From contig JACGCM010001546.1 in assembly GCA_014058105.1 (NCBI GenBank), positions 186,001 to 250,000 of the forward strand: a stretch of 64,000 bases of DNA. The letters run 5' to 3'. Positions within the stretch are counted from its first letter, which is position 1; every line of letters starts with the position of its first letter. The notes below the pieces were generated by a model. The model ran no database searches. It was not told where the DNA came from and was given only the letters and a program-made list of their open reading frames with translations. The DNA comes from Kingdonia uniflora (lineage: Eukaryota; Streptophyta; Magnoliopsida; Ranunculales; Circaeasteraceae). Shown one piece after another: positions 1-11,900 of this stretch. A program made the translations under genes and the position numbers.

Positions 1-158
1 CGTATCCACATCCGTATTATCATTTAATACCCATCACTTCCCAATATCACGTAACTTCCATCCAATCAAACGCCATCATTACTCCATTTCAAATTTTAAA
101 CTTTAATACATTCGTTCTCAACCAAAGCTACTTGTGACTTCGGTTGCGAGGGGGCGAT
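1..158 (+). mobile_element. 3' untranslated tail and polypurine tract of a family A gypsy element
   Basis: This stretch lies immediately upstream of a plus-oriented LTR. It ends in a purine run (gagggggcga) placed where a plus-strand priming polypurine tract belongs. There is no coding content. The rest of the element would lie to the left of the window. The call rests on position and the purine run. Confidence 0.55.
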
Positions 159-736
159 TGGAGGGACTTATCCCTTGATCTCACTCAAAATTGAGCTCAC
201 AAAGCTCAATTTACCTCCATCTCAGGCTTGCGCAATTTTAATACTTAACACTCTATTCAACATTCCAACCAGTGCCACGAACTACTCAAGAACATGGATC
301 GAGCTAAACCCTGAAAACGTTATTCAGACAAAGACACCAGTCTCCCACGAACTCATTAGTTATTCAGTCAACCACCACTAACCATATTATTCGGAAAACG
401 TGCTCCAGCATGATGAAGAGTTATGGGAAAAGCCTATATAAAGGAAAAGTTCCAGAAGAGACAGGAACCAAAAAAATTATACAAACTTCTTATTTACTAG
501 ATTAAAAGCATTTCTATATTTAGAGATCACTTGTAATAAAGATATCTGCTTCAAGCAATAAAGAGACTTTTACAAAAATCCTACATACGAGGTCATGGTT
601 TTTTACCTATTTAGAGGTTTTCCACGCTAAAAATACCTATTTTTATTTCATACTTTCCATTAGAGTATTGTTACAGGTTCATTGGTGTGATAGCTAATTC
701 CTAATCATTTCGAGCTTACAAAATTTGGCCATTACA
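159..736 (+). repeat. LTR of family A Tat-like gypsy element (copy A1)
   Basis: It starts with TGGAGGGACTTATCCC and ends in GGCCATTACA, matching the LTRs at 2926-3546, 7948-8554 and 61390-62005 along its length. A TATA-like tatataaag lies near 433, and aagcaataaagag near 555 resembles the R/poly(A) region. The polypurine tract on its left makes it a 3' LTR. The sequence directly after it is minus-strand protease DNA of a second copy, so this copy appears to have inserted into that one. Confidence 0.8.
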
Positions 737-1400
737 GCATCCATGTTGCGAATCAAGCAGCGACCCATAATCTTGAGATAACGAGATTTGGCATTGATGA
801 TATAGAAAACGACGCCGATGGTGGTTGGTCCTGCGGTAATTGGTAAGATGATCTTTCCTACTCGTTCTTCTCTGGAACCATTGAGCCCCACTGATATTGG
901 TATCACTCTGAATAACTTGGTCAGCCAAACCAATTTAGTTGATACTACCCTGAACCAGTTACGATCATCATCGTGTGCATGAGAAACTTCTTCATTTTAA
1001 GTATTATAACTAACGCATCATGATATAGAAATTTGACATGGCTAGTATCACAATCTTTAAAGGAAATCCTAAGCCGGCGATTGCTCGACTCAAGAAGAAG
1101 CTTGGCATTTTTGTCTTAAGATGTGAGATCGTAGCATTCTTATAATCTCCTACGCTTAGATCTGTTTGAATTTATGATCTGATTGATTTCGATCATGTTG
1201 TTGTGGTGCCTATGGTAAAGATGCTTCTTCTCAGCTTGATCATTGGCCTGAATAACTTCAAGCGACTTCTTATAGCTGCCATCTTTTTATTATTTCAGGT
1301 CGAAAATATATTTGAACATCCATCCCTCTTTAAAAATGTATTCGAGCAGCCTCGGTAAAGTATAGCAATTATCAGTAGAATGATGGTTTACCTTGTGATG
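737..1400 (-). pseudogene. Ty3/gypsy protease region, truncated (copy A2)
   Basis: The minus strand encodes the aspartic protease segment downstream of gag. A recognisable stretch contains LPITAGPTT, followed by an INAKSRYL motif and the GR/W-like flap region. The catalytic D-T-G triad is degraded: the site near 950 reads V-T-G, so the aspartate is lost. Several stops and frame changes are present. The left end is cut exactly where the plus-oriented LTR ends. The same protein region is better preserved at 59250-60005. Confidence 0.7.
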
Positions 1401-2925
1401 CAAGCAATATGGTCGACTATCGATTGGTTCCAGTGGTTGAGAGGCGCGGTAGAGCTTATCCTTCAAAAGCAGTCAAAAAATTATAGAGATTTGGATGTTC
1501 ATCATTGGGAGGATGGGTTTATTTGGTGGACCACCTTTTTGAGGGTAGCCAGTGTTGCCCTTGGTGCGCTTCTGATCTCCCTATTTCTCATTTGGTTCAG
1601 TGGTTCGATCTGTAAATGGGCCTTTGGTGAAGAGGACGGATTTAGTAGATTTTTATCGCTCAGGCAACATCCTCTCTAGGTCAACTTAACTATTGACCTT
1701 GGTGATCATATCCTCCAAGGTCGCAGGTTTGTTGAGGAAGAGGTGTTCTTTGGCCTTGCAGTCGAGCTGGAGTGCATTGGTGAAAGTAGTAACAGCTGTT
1801 TTCTTATCGAGGTTATCCGCTTTACGCGCGAGCTCTAAAAATTTCTTTGCAAAATCCTCGAGCTTCTCTCAGTGTGACTGTTTATGACTGATAAGAGAAT
1901 ATAAATTCTCCTATTTGCCCTTATTGTGAGCATATATCTTGATGAACTGTTTCAGCAACTGGTCGAATATATATATGGAGTCCTCAGGGAGAGAGTGGAA
2001 CCATCGAAGTGGTTCCTCCTTTAGACTTATGGCGAATAGACAGCAGAGGATGTGGTTGAGGTTGGAGTATAACCCCAATGAATCACGGTATTGTTGAATG
2101 TGCTCCATCGGGTTAGTACTTTTGTATTTATAAATTTTTGGAGTATGGAAACCTTTTGGTATCGCCATATCAAATAATTCTTTGGCAATCAGACTTCCTT
2201 ATAATTTTGTGATGTCGCCGGTACTACCCAGAACTTGTGCTTTGATCAACCCCTTAATTTGTTGGTCGATATGTCTTTCGTGACGTAATGACATGTTGGT
2301 TGAATTATTGGACGAGCAGGTTGTGGATGATGAGTGCCCGTACCTTTACCCAGGTGGTCTTGTGCTAGAACCTGATGCTGAGGTTGTTGTTCTTCCTCCT
2401 GACGGATGGAAATTTGGTGACCTCGACTGACATCGAACTGATCTTCACCCCCCCAAATATATGAAGGGTTGTGGTTCGTGTTGTAGATTCCTTGAAATAA
2501 CTTTACTGGCTACTCCTTGAGATCCCAATCTTTCCCTTGCAGAAACATGGGAGGTCTATGGCAACTGATCGTGACCTCTGGCTGGAGGAGCCTGTTGTAT
2601 ATTTTTTTAAATCCTCTAGGGCAATCTGTATTATTATCATCTAGTCTTCATGTCGTTTGAGCACTGTCAAACGAGTTTATCATTCAGTATCGAGCCCTTT
2701 CTTACAGAGCTCCTGATCCTTAGTTAATTAAAGTTTGAGCTTGGCGCATTTCTTTATTTCGACGTTAAGATTCGCCCATAACTCTGTAAGTTGCCATTGC
2801 TCTATTTAAACATCGAGTTGGGTTCCTATAGCCGGTCGTCTGGAAGTAACCATGATTGAAAGTTAGAGTGAAAGAATGCCTTAGGATAACATAGAAATGC
2901 AATATTTTCCACAGACGGTGCCAAA
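1401..2925 (-). pseudogene. Ty3/gypsy gag relic (copy A2)
   Basis: The minus-strand frame starting at 2168 encodes the Retrotrans_gag core (HIQQYRDSLGLYSNLNHILC, then EEPLRWFHSLPEDSI). The nucleocapsid side lies around 1690-1890. Upstream, around 2400-2870, is the coiled-coil, Arg/Glu-rich N-terminus, heavily interrupted. Just inside the LTR is a decayed primer-binding site: the minus strand reads TTTGGCACCGTCTGTGG, where the related copies have TGGCGCCGTCTGTGG. Gag would form the particle and package the element RNA; this copy cannot. Confidence 0.7.
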
Positions 2926-3546
2926 TATAATGGCCAAATTTCATAAGCTCAAAATGGCTTGAAATTCAATATCACACCAATGAACCTGCGACAATAATCT
3001 AATGGAAAGTAAGAAATGGCACAGGTGTTTTTAGTGTGGAAAACCTCTGAATAGGTAAAAAACTACGACCTCGAGTGGAGGATTTTTGTAAAAGTATCTT
3101 TATTGCTTGAGGTGGATATCTTATTACAAGTGATCTCTAGATATAGAACTGCTTGAACCTTGTAACTAAGAAGTTTGAATGTTGTTGAGAATCTAGAATA
3201 AGTAGTTTCTTGATGATCTCTTGTGTGATTTTTTTGGTCCCTGTCTCTTCTAGAATTTTTTCTTGATATAGGCCTTCTCTGCAGCTTTTCATCGTGCTGG
3301 AGCACGTTTTCCAAATAATGTGGTTAGTGGCGGTTGACTGAGTAAATGACAAGTTCGTGAGAGACGGGTGTCTTTGACTGGATAAGGCTTTTCGGTTTTA
3401 AGTTCGGCCCATGTTCTTAACCAGTTCATGGGTAGGTTGGAATGCTGACTGGGGAAATTATGCTAAAAATGCGTGAGTCTGAGATGGAGGTGATTCGAAC
3501 TAGTAACAACTCGACTTTAGATGAGATCGAGGGATAGGTCTCTACA
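2926..3546 (-). repeat. 5' LTR of family A gypsy element (copy A2)
   Basis: Read on the minus strand it begins TGTAGAGACCTATCCCTCGA and ends in GGCCATTATA, colinear with the other three family A LTRs. The primer-binding site lies directly inside its left edge, so it is the 5' LTR of a minus-strand copy. The matching 3' LTR is not in the window. Confidence 0.8.
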
Positions 3547-3559
3547 ACAACGACAAGGA

Positions 3560-4960
3560 GCTCAGTGTGATTCATGAGAAGTTGTTGCAAGGTAAGACAG
3601 GCGAGTATATTTTGATGGATGGATTAATATAAAGGGGAAGTCTACTTTGAATTCTAGAGGGTAGAGACCGTTTGCATTGGATTTGGGAGGCACATTGTTC
3701 CCAGGTGGCAGGTCATTTCGGGGTCAAGAAGGCTCTTTTAAATTTGAGGCGTTATGTCTATTGGCCAAATATGCAGGTGGATGTTGCTCGTGTGGCTCGT
3801 GGTTGTGTGCTATACAATACATCGAAGCCTTCAAATCAGAAAATAGGACTGCACTTACCATTTCCAGTTCCTAGTCGACCTTGGGAGAACATTTCGATGG
3901 ATTTTATAGGTGGTTTACCCATGACCAGGTGTAAAAATGACTATGTGTTTGTGGTGGTCGATTGATTCAGCAAGATGATTGTTCTTATTCCATGCCAAAA
4001 GATGGTCACCGGGGAAGGAGCAGCGTGATTATTTTTCAGTGACGTCTGGAGGCATTTCGGGCTCTTCTTATAGGGATAACCACTTTTTGGGGCATATCTA
4101 GATATCTTTATGGGGGATGATGGACACAAAGTTGAAGATAAGTACAACTTTTTATCCGCAGACGGACAGGCAAGCAGAGGTAGTTAATCGCACTTTGGTA
4201 AATTTTCTACGGGGATTCCATTCTAAGCAACCTAAGACTTGGGATGAATGTTTACCGTATCTTCAGTTTACGTTTAACCGGGCGATTCATGGTTCCACTT
4301 TGAAGTCTCCATTTGAAGTTTGTTTGGGGTACTTGCCTCAAAGCCCTTTTGATTTAGTTTTTTAGTCTTGGCGACAAGACGGTATCAGGGGAGGAAGAGA
4401 AACAGGCTAAAGTGCAGCGTTACATTAAGAGGATAAGAAATGTTTATGATGTGATTGAAGCACAATTGAAGAGGACTCAAGTAAAGTATAAGGCTCGACA
4501 CGACAAGCATCGGGCTGAGTGTACTTTTAAAGAGGGCGACCTAGTTTGGTGGCATTTTGGTAAGGAACGACTTAAGGGGGAAGGTAAGAAGGTCAAACCA
4601 ATCCGTTATGGTCCGTTTTTTATACTCAAGAAGATTGGTGATAATACTTTCAAATCGGATTTGCCACATTTCATGAAGATGTATTCGGTGATTAATGTCG
4701 AGCATTTGAAGCTGATAGAACCGTCTCTTTTGGATGAAGACTCTACAATCGACACTTGCTTACCGTCAGTTGATGACTTATGGATGGAAAGAGAAGATCT
4801 ATTATAGGAGGATGATATTCCAGAGAGGAAATTTCATACTACAAGATGGGGTGGTATTGAATCGTTCCGAGTTGGGAAGAAGGGCAACTACCTGGAAAGT
4901 CGAAGTGATACAGCAGGGAGATGGTCATAGCCGCATTTCTACATCTCCAGTTCTAGCTTG
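3560..4960 (+). pseudogene. Integrase and C-terminal pol of a non-Tat Ty3/gypsy element
   Basis: The frames at 3672-3965, 4117-4365 and 4412-4807 read in order as an integrase. They show a zinc-binding-like region (AGHFGVKKALLNLRRYVYW), the core start ENISMDFIGGLP, and the DDE-type segment HPQTD-like TDRQAEVVNRTL with the catalytic Glu kept. A conserved LPYLQFTFNRAIHGST stretch and a C-terminal GPFFILKKIGDNTF plus VINVEHLKLIEP module follow. Frameshifts and a stop after VVVD break the gene, and part of the core between about 4020 and 4110 is scrambled. No chromodomain was recognised. The lineage is clearly different from the Tat-like copies around it. Confidence 0.8.
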
Positions 4961-5450
4961 AGAAAAACTTCAGGTCGTTCGAGCGAGATTTGGAGTCGTT
5001 CGAACAACTTCAGGTCTATTTGAACAGACACATTTTCTATTCGAATAGATTAAGTTATGACGTATTTTATTCGAATACAAGTAAAGTCTATTCGATTACA
5101 CTTTCTGTTATGTTTTCTGCTTGAAAAGAGACTTGATCTGTTCGAACAGAGGTACAATTCAGCCTATTTCTTTAGGCGTTTAAGGGCATATTTATTCTTT
5201 TTTGTAACTAAGACTTGTAACCCTTATAAAAGGGATAAGGCTAGGCAATATTAGAGCATGTTAGATTAATCAAAATTCTGAGAGAGAGACTTAGGGCTTG
5301 AGAGTAATTCAATTATAATTGACTTCGATTAAGCAATTGAAGCTCTTAAAGGGATTTTCCCAATCAATAGGTATGTTCTTTGTACAATTATTTGTTTAAT
5401 GGTTTCTCTACTCGTATTGTGGATTACCAAATCCCAGCACCACTCCTGGC
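4961..5450 (+). repeat. Probable 3' LTR of the preceding gypsy element
   Basis: It follows the pol stop. It has a U3-like head rich in TTCGAA-type motifs (4975-5100) and a TATA-like ttataaaag near 5225. A GA-rich transcript-start-like segment (gagagagacttagggcttgag) follows. No second LTR is present for comparison, so the borders are approximate. Confidence 0.4.
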
Positions 5451-5929
5451 TGTACTACACGCGCGCCTCTATAACCTCTCCTCTCCCACGGCTACGACTG
5501 CCTCTCTTCTCGCCACGACTCAAAAACCTCTCCTCGTACCACGACTCGATAGGCTCTCCAATCTACTCAACCTCGACAGCCTCTCCTCTCTCATAACTTG
5601 ACAGCCTCTCTTTCCAAAGCCAACGACTCGACAACCTCTCTTGCCAATAACTCAGTAGGTAGCAACTCTCTCTCTATCTCTATCTCTCTACTATGATTGT
5701 GAATTGTAACTCTAGTATTGATAATCATGGTTAAATTATATGGTGTTGCTGAATGTGGGTTTATTGACATGGTTAATGTGGGTATGTAAATGTGGGTTTG
5801 TTGAATGTGGGTATGTGATTGTGGGTATGATGGGTATCGATATTCTTGTGGATTGTGGGTTGTATGTTCTTGTAGATTAGTGATAGTTTGCGTAATTGGG
5901 GGTTTCTTACAGTGATTGCCTCATAAATC
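5451..5929 (+). other. Pyrimidine-rich direct repeats and TGTGGGTATG repeats; no gene
   Basis: 5460-5690 is CT-rich and repeats a CGACnGCCTCTC unit several times; the short frames across it are low complexity. 5740-5830 repeats tgtgggtatg and tgtgggttt. It ends in ttcttacag, an acceptor-like site just before the Myb/SANT relic, so it may be leader plus intron of that gene. Confidence 0.4.
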
Positions 5930-6260
5930 TAGAAAAGGATGTAGAGCCCCTCAGGTGAACTGGAATAAGCGTATGGACAGAGTTGCTATTGATGCATTTA
6001 AGGAATAAATGTTAGTAGGGAGTAAAACGGGCAATGGTTGGAAACCCAAAGCATACTATGGAGTCTGGGTTGCTATGAAGAACAAGACGAGCATAGTGAT
6101 TACTATAAGAAATATACGAGGTAGGATAAAATATTAGAAGAAATTTTTGAGTGAGATGAGGGAACTAAGGAGCCTTAATGGTTTTGAGTAGAATTCAGTG
6201 AGCTGTACTGCCGTAGATAATGACAAAGTTTGGACTGCATTGGAGCAAGTTGAAGTATAT
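5930..6260 (+). pseudogene. Myb/SANT-like DNA-binding domain relic
   Basis: The translation starting at the acceptor-like site reads APQVNWNKRMDRVAIDAF. It continues with GSKTGNGWKPKAYYGVWVAM, then W-A-like and NDKVWTALEQ blocks. This order fits the Myb/SANT-like domain (Myb_DNA-bind_3) common in plant transposon-associated proteins, including PIF/Harbinger ORF1. Stops interrupt it (after AFKE and after IKY). The window contains a better PIF ORF1 at 42840-43800, but this copy is not obviously the same family. Confidence 0.55.
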
Positions 6261-7260
6261 TACCTTTTCCTATTTGAATGTTTGTTATCCATCATTGTTC
6301 ATTGTGTTAGAGATGTTTATTATGGTTATATTTTTCAATCTAGGAAGAAGCTACTAGCATATTAAGAAAATGTTTAACTGAATATCAAGATCTATATGAT
6401 GTCATGGCAAGGATGATGCAAATGGGGAGAGGGCACAGAATGTTGACCAACTTGTAGATGATGATGATAATAACAATGACAATGACATTGTGGTTGACAT
6501 GGGCAACATAGATCTTGCTAGTAAAGCAAAGACAATACCACTTACCCAGGACCAGAGCCAGAGACAGTACGCTAGCGAGGCAGAGTCTGCTTATGATTTC
6601 ATTTATCCATCCACTGACCAGAGGGAGTATTATGCGTTAGTTTCCCTTCCAAGAAGACCACGCCCATGACCAAGAGGTAGAGGACCAAGCCTACTTTTGT
6701 TGTTCTAGAATTTACTATTGGAACACTCACTACTGAGCTAATTGGTCTTAGAGGTGATATCAACGTGAGGACTACCCTAGACAGGACTTTATCTTGTGAG
6801 TGTGAGCAGCTATTGTGATAGGTTACAAGGTTTGATATGAGGAATCACTTCACTATTATGGAGGTCTTTGGTAGGGAGAGGCACACAGCCACATGGTTCA
6901 TTGGCATGGCTATATGACTAGGACAGAGTTTTTGAGTGACAGGTTTAGTCTTACTGTTTGCCTTTTACACCCCCTCTTTACTTTAACAAATGAATAAGTT
7001 TGTTCTATCTCTCTCTTTAATCTCTTGAGTGTTTGTGAGACTCTTTTGGATTTTGCATGTTTAATTGCATGTTGGTACTCTAGCACTTTGGGAGTTTATT
7101 TTGGATGTTTATTTTGGATTTGTTGTTTGGTTGTTATTGTTAAATATCTATGTTACAGGGATTTGACTTGGTGTTGAAAGTGTGTTTTAAAGGGTTTTGG
7201 TCATTTACCCACCATTGGTGGTGTTTTTGATGGTTTGATTCTAATTTTAGTCTGTAGGAA
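6261..7260 (+). other. Degenerate downstream part of the Myb/SANT-like locus, otherwise no gene
   Basis: 6400-6640 encodes a low-complexity Asp/Asn-rich stretch (from gatgatgatgataataac) followed by Gln/Ser-rich coding-like DNA, as often found C-terminal to Myb/SANT-like domains. 6700-6960 has a coding-like flavour but no family was recognised. 6961-7260 is T-rich and looks non-coding. Confidence 0.3.
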
Positions 7261-7281
7261 GTTGGTTTCCCAAACACGATA

Positions 7282-7404
7282 GGAAGGTGTGAAGTACATT
7301 TAAAGTAGGAAGTTGGCCTGGTCTGCCAAGTACATCACATTTTTGTCCAACTTCATACGCAATTCACTTCATAAGAAGTTCACTTTACAACACTTCACAC
7401 TTCC
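7282..7404. repeat. Short inverted repeat, possible MITE or hairpin
   Basis: GGAAGGTGTGAAGT at the left is matched on the opposite strand by GGAAGTGTGAAGT at the right (seen as acttcacacttcc). The spacing is about 120 bp. No target-site duplication was found, so the element class is undetermined. Confidence 0.3.
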
Positions 7405-7947
7405 AAAAAAAAAAACAAGCCCTATTAGAATACGTAAAAGAACATTTTACAAAGTTCTCTTTCGTATTTGTGTGTCATTTGATGTTCAAAGATTGGTAGT
7501 AAGTAAATTTTAACAAATTTATTGTATTCCAATGAAATGATCCAATTTTGGCAAAAAAAACTACAGAATAATCAAAATCTCACTGAATTATCATCAAATT
7601 TTCACCCAGGAATGCTAGCTTTACGGTCTTGAACCTATATATTCCAGCCAAAGATATAATGATAATTTGTTTTAGAAGCTTAAAAAGACACAAGCTTTTA
7701 GTGAATATAAGTACGTCTCTCCGTACATATTTTACAAGATAATTTCGCAGTTTTGACATCTCCAAAATAATTTCATCTAATACATGGGGTCACCGGAATC
7801 AAGTTACACTTGCATTTGTGGAATAACGATCTCTTGCAAGCTACTGGTTTCACCTTTCATTAATCTTGAAAAAAGTGATCGTGACCAGAAAATGAGACCC
7901 AAAAACCAATGAAGAATAGGAAATTAAAGTGGTTCAACATTTGGGAG
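7405..7947. other. AT-rich non-coding DNA
   Basis: No gene, RNA or repeat boundary was recognised. The stretch ends directly at the TG of the family A LTR. Confidence 0.4.
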
Positions 7948-8554
7948 TGTAGGGACCTATCCCTCGATCTAACCTAATTTGAACTATTTCCAGTTCAGCC
8001 TACCTCCATATCAGACTCACACATTCTGCATGTGACACAAATAGTCAGCATTGACACCTATGCCACAAACTGATGATGAATGTGATTCAAGCACAACAGA
8101 AATGTATGAGCAAGTCAAAGACATCTGTCTCTCATGAACTCAGCAGTTACTCAGTCAAGCACCACATTATTCGGAGAACGAGCTTTTGAACGATAGAGAA
8201 CTGCGGACAAGGTCTATATAAAGAAAAGGTTTCAAAAGAGACAGGGACTAGAAAAATGCTCGAGAAATCACAAAGAAAACTATATTTTCTAGATTCTCAA
8301 AACATCAAACTTCTTATTTACAAGATTAAGTATTTCTAGTTCGAGAGATCACTTGTAATAAGATATCAGCCTCAAGCAATAAAAGTCACTGTTACTAAAA
8401 CCCTCAACTCGGGGTCATGATTTTTTACCTATTCAGAGGTTTTTCGTGCTAAATCACATGTGTTATTTCTTATCTTAAATTAGTTTAGTCACAGGAACAT
8501 TGGTGTAAAAGCTGATTCAGAGCCATCTCGAACTTACGGAATTAGGCCATTACA
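7948..8554 (+). repeat. 5' LTR of family A gypsy element (copy A3)
   Basis: A 607-bp LTR from TGTAGGGACCTATCCC to GGCCATTACA. A TATA-like tatataaag sits at about 8215, and aagcaataaaag near 8376 is the likely poly(A) region. Two bases after it, TGGCGTTGTCTGC begins at 8557. This is a primer-binding site whose first bases match the TGGCGCC type used by plant Tat/Athila elements, with one change relative to copy A4. Confidence 0.85.
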
Positions 8555-8631
8555 TTTGGCGTTGTCTGCAAGAAAAAAGAAATTTTCACGATATCCTATG
8601 GCATACATTCGCTCTATTACCAACTTCAATA

Positions 8632-9990
8632 AATGTCGCTTCCAGACAACCAACAACCGGTATCCAGCTCAATCATTCAGTTGAGCCGGAACAACTTACA
8701 GAACTACGGACGACTCCCCATGCCAAAATAGAGAAGCTAAATGAGCTCTAACGTCAGTTAACTCTTGACCGAGAGCTCCGTAAGAAGGAGCTCAAACTCG
8801 AGCGACAAGCACATTTGATAGCGTTCAAACGACATGAAGACCAGATAATAACCATGCAGACTGTGCTATAAGCTCTACAAGACACTCAACAGGCTCCTCC
8901 AACAAGGGATCGCGATCAATTACCAAAAACTTCCCAGGTTTTAGCACGGGACATATTGGGAACTTGAGGAGCCGCCAATAAAGCTATTTCAAGAAATATT
9001 CACCACGAGTATCAACCTTCCATTCATTTGGGTGGTGAAGTTTAGTCTGAAATCAGTAAAGGTCACTAATTTTCTAAATGTCGAGAGGAAGAACAACGAC
9101 CTCAACCTCGAATTTTAGCATGTGATCATTTGAGTGAGGATACCGGTACTCACAATCCTCAACCTCCTCATCGAGCCTCTCAACCGTCATATCAATATGT
9201 CACAAAACAACATATGGATCAGCGCATCAAGGAGTTGATCGAAGCAAAAGCTTTGGGCATAATAGACGACCATACCAAGTTATAAGGGAGTCTGATTACT
9301 AAAGAACTATTCGATATGGAAATACCGAAAGGTTTCCATACTCTAAAAATTCGTAAATACAAAGACACCAAAACTATTCGATATAGGCACAATAATACCA
9401 TGATTTATTGGGATTGTATTCCAGTCTCAACCACATCCTCTGCCGTTTGTTCACAATAAGTCTACAGGAAGAACCGCTCCTGTGGTTCTACTCTTTACCT
9501 AAAGATTCCATACTCATATTCGTTCAGCTGCAGAAACAATTCATCAAGACGCATGCATACAACAGAGATAAAGAGGAGAATTTATATTCTCTAATTAGTC
9601 TTAAACAGTCACATAGAGAGAAGCTCGAGGCTTTTACAATTAAGTTTTTGGAGCTCGCACATAAAGTGGAAAACCTCGATCTAAAAATAGTTGCTGGTGC
9701 TTTCACCAATGAGTTCCAGCTCGACTGCAAGGCCAAAGAACACCTCTTCCTCAAGAAACATGTAACCTTGGAGGATATGATTACCAAGGTCAATGGTTAT
9801 GTCGACCTAGAAAGGATGATGTCCGAAAGGCATAAATCTACTAAACCCATCCTAGCCACCAAAGGTCCACCTACAAAGCAAAACATTGATCTGAAGGAGG
9901 CTCAGGGTGATCAAAGTACTCCAAGGGAAGCACTGGCAACCCTCAGAAAGGTGGTTTACTACCCAAACCGGTTCTCCCAAAAATGAATGT
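8632..9990 (+). pseudogene. Gag of family A gypsy element (copy A3)
   Basis: It begins with ATG TCG CTT soon after the primer-binding site. The first 500 bases encode a charged, coiled-coil-like N-terminus (LTLDRELRKKELKLER) with stops. The C-terminal 192 codons (9408-9986) are an open Retrotrans_gag core with LWFYSLPKDSI, the QFIKTHAYNRDKEENL helix and a KVNGYVDLERMM motif. The nucleocapsid region continues to about 10140, where a degraded Cys/His-like YCKHHK segment can be read. At least five stops make it non-functional as a whole. Confidence 0.75.
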
Positions 9991-10129
9991 GTGGATCTCA
10001 AATATTTTTTCAATCCTCTCCAAGGATTAGTTAAACCGCCCTTCTCAACCATTGGAACCAATCGACAACCGCCCGTACTGCAAGCATCACAAGGTAAACC
10101 ATCATTCTATTAACTACTACTATGCTTTA

Positions 10130-10960
10130 CAGAGGTTGCTAGAATTCATTTTCAAGGTGGGACAGATGTTCGAATACATTATCGACTTAGAATCATACAA
10201 GGATGGTAGCTATAAGAAGTAGCTCGAAGTAGTCCAGGTCGAAGATCAAGCTGAGAAACATCTTTACCATATGTACCACATCAACATGATCGAAATCCAT
10301 CAGATTACCAACTCCTGTCGACTCAAGCATAGGAGACTGTCAAAATACTGCGATCTCTCACCTCAAGATAAAGAGGTCAAGCTTCTACCTGAGTCAGGAA
10401 ATCGTCGGCTTAGGATCTCCTTCGAAGATTGTAGCATTAGCCATGTAGAATTTCAACATCATGATGTATTAGTCATAATGCTTACGATGAAGAAGTTTGC
10501 CATGCACATCATGATGATCGATACTAGAAGCGGTATTAAGATTCTCTTTCCAAGCCCAATCGACCAAATGGGATTGGCCGATTAAGTTATTCTAAGCAAC
10601 ACCGATATCAGTGGATTTAATGAATCTAAAGAAGAGTGAGTAGGAAATATCATATTACCTATTACCGCAGGACCCGCCACCATTATCGTCGTCTTCTACG
10701 TCATTAATGCCAAATCTCATTATCTCAGGATTATGGACCACCGCTTGATTCACAACATGGAAGCAATTACTTCCACCTATCATCAAGCACTCTGCTTCAA
10801 GCACAATGATGGTATCTACGAAATCAAGGGTTGTCAAAAGCTTTCTCGAGCTTACAAAAATAAGGTTTATGCCATTCTAGATACTTCAGACAGATACTCC
10901 GCATTGCAATTACAAAAAGATGGTCACCTTGATGATCAGCCTTCAGCAGAAGAGCCTACA
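10130..10960 (+). pseudogene. Aspartic protease of family A gypsy element (copy A3)
   Basis: It contains the linker FKVGQMFEYIIDLESYKDG and a 104-codon frame with SFEDCSISHVEFQHHD, which precedes the active site. The active site reads I-D-T-R-S-G where the sister copy at 59571-60005 has D-T-G, so the invariant Gly is replaced. LPITAGPATI and the GIYEIKGCQKLSRA segment follow after a frame change. Retropepsin would cut the Gag-Pol precursor; this copy should be inactive. Confidence 0.7.
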
Positions 10961-11900
10961 TAATATGTCAGCATTGATGGACCTAGCAGAGGTACTTTTA
11001 TTAGTACTAAACAGGTCCAGCATGATAAAGATGCTCTCATTCAATTCCTACGACTGAATCCAGACATTTTTGCGTGGACTTTCGAAGAGATGCCTGGGGT
11101 CGATCCGTCCAAGGCATGTCATAAATTGGTCATCAACATCAATGCCAAGGCGATCAAACAGAAATAGTGACAACTATCACCTTGCTTTCAAGATGAAGTT
11201 AACATGTATATTGAGAAATTGATCAGAGTAGGATTCATTTAAGAAGCCAAATATCCAGTTTGGATATCCAACATCGTCGTTGTCCCAAAGAAGAAGGGAA
11301 AAGTCCAAGTTTGTGTAGATTTTACAGATCTAAACTAACACACTCCAAAGGAAAATTTCCCTCTTCCCAACATCTATCAAATCCTTGATTCTACAGCAGG
11401 TCAAGAACTTCTATCTATGATGGACGCTGCATCTGGATACAATCAAATTCCACTCTTGACAGAAGATTATGAAAATACTACTTTTATCATTGAAAGAGGA
11501 CTTTATTTCTACGAAGTCATGCCCTTCGGACTTAAAAATGCAGGTGTGACTTATCAATGGTTGATGACTACTATGTTCAAAGCACATCATGGGAAAGTTG
11601 TAGAAGTCTACATTGATGATCTCTTGTGTAAGATCATATAGTCAGTCAACCGCAATAAATATTTCAGCACAATCTTCAATATTCTTCGATTTTACCGTAT
11701 ACGACTCAACCCTGATAAATGTCAATTTGGAGTACATTCAAGCCGATTTCTCGGCTATCTCATCAGCAAGAAAGGGAGTAAGGCCAATCCAGATCAAATT
11801 TGAGTTTTCATCAACATGCCATCTCCCAAGATGACGAAAGACGTAAAAAACTTGTCAGCAAGATTGTCGTTATCAACCAATTCATTTTAATAACTTTAGA
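10961..11900 (+). pseudogene. Reverse transcriptase of family A gypsy element (copy A3)
   Basis: It reads through VWISNIVVVPKKKGKVQVCV, then DAASGYNQIPL, then FYEVMPFGLKNAGVTYQWL and the catalytic YIDDLL at about 11606-11625. It continues in another frame through RLNPDKCQFGVHSSRFLGYL. The thumb region follows with stops. Stops at about 11166, 11240 and 11640 break the frame. Only the palm block from 11417 to 11640 is open. Confidence 0.8.

Noticed and set aside
159..736. Solo LTR
   Set aside because: A polypurine tract directly upstream and the absence of a flanking duplication on the left indicate the 3' LTR of a longer element extending out of the window.
5380..5601. Two overlapping Ser/Leu/Pro-rich frames
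   Set aside because: They are translations of CT-rich direct repeats with no conserved motif; more likely leader sequence.
9524..10061. Minus-strand frames over the copy A3 gag
   Set aside because: They are antisense shadows of the plus-strand gag core, with no domain of their own.
11613..11834. A 73-codon frame that has a similar counterpart at 58315-58527
   Set aside because: Both are out-of-frame translations over the RT palm region of family A copies; the resemblance follows from the shared RT DNA.
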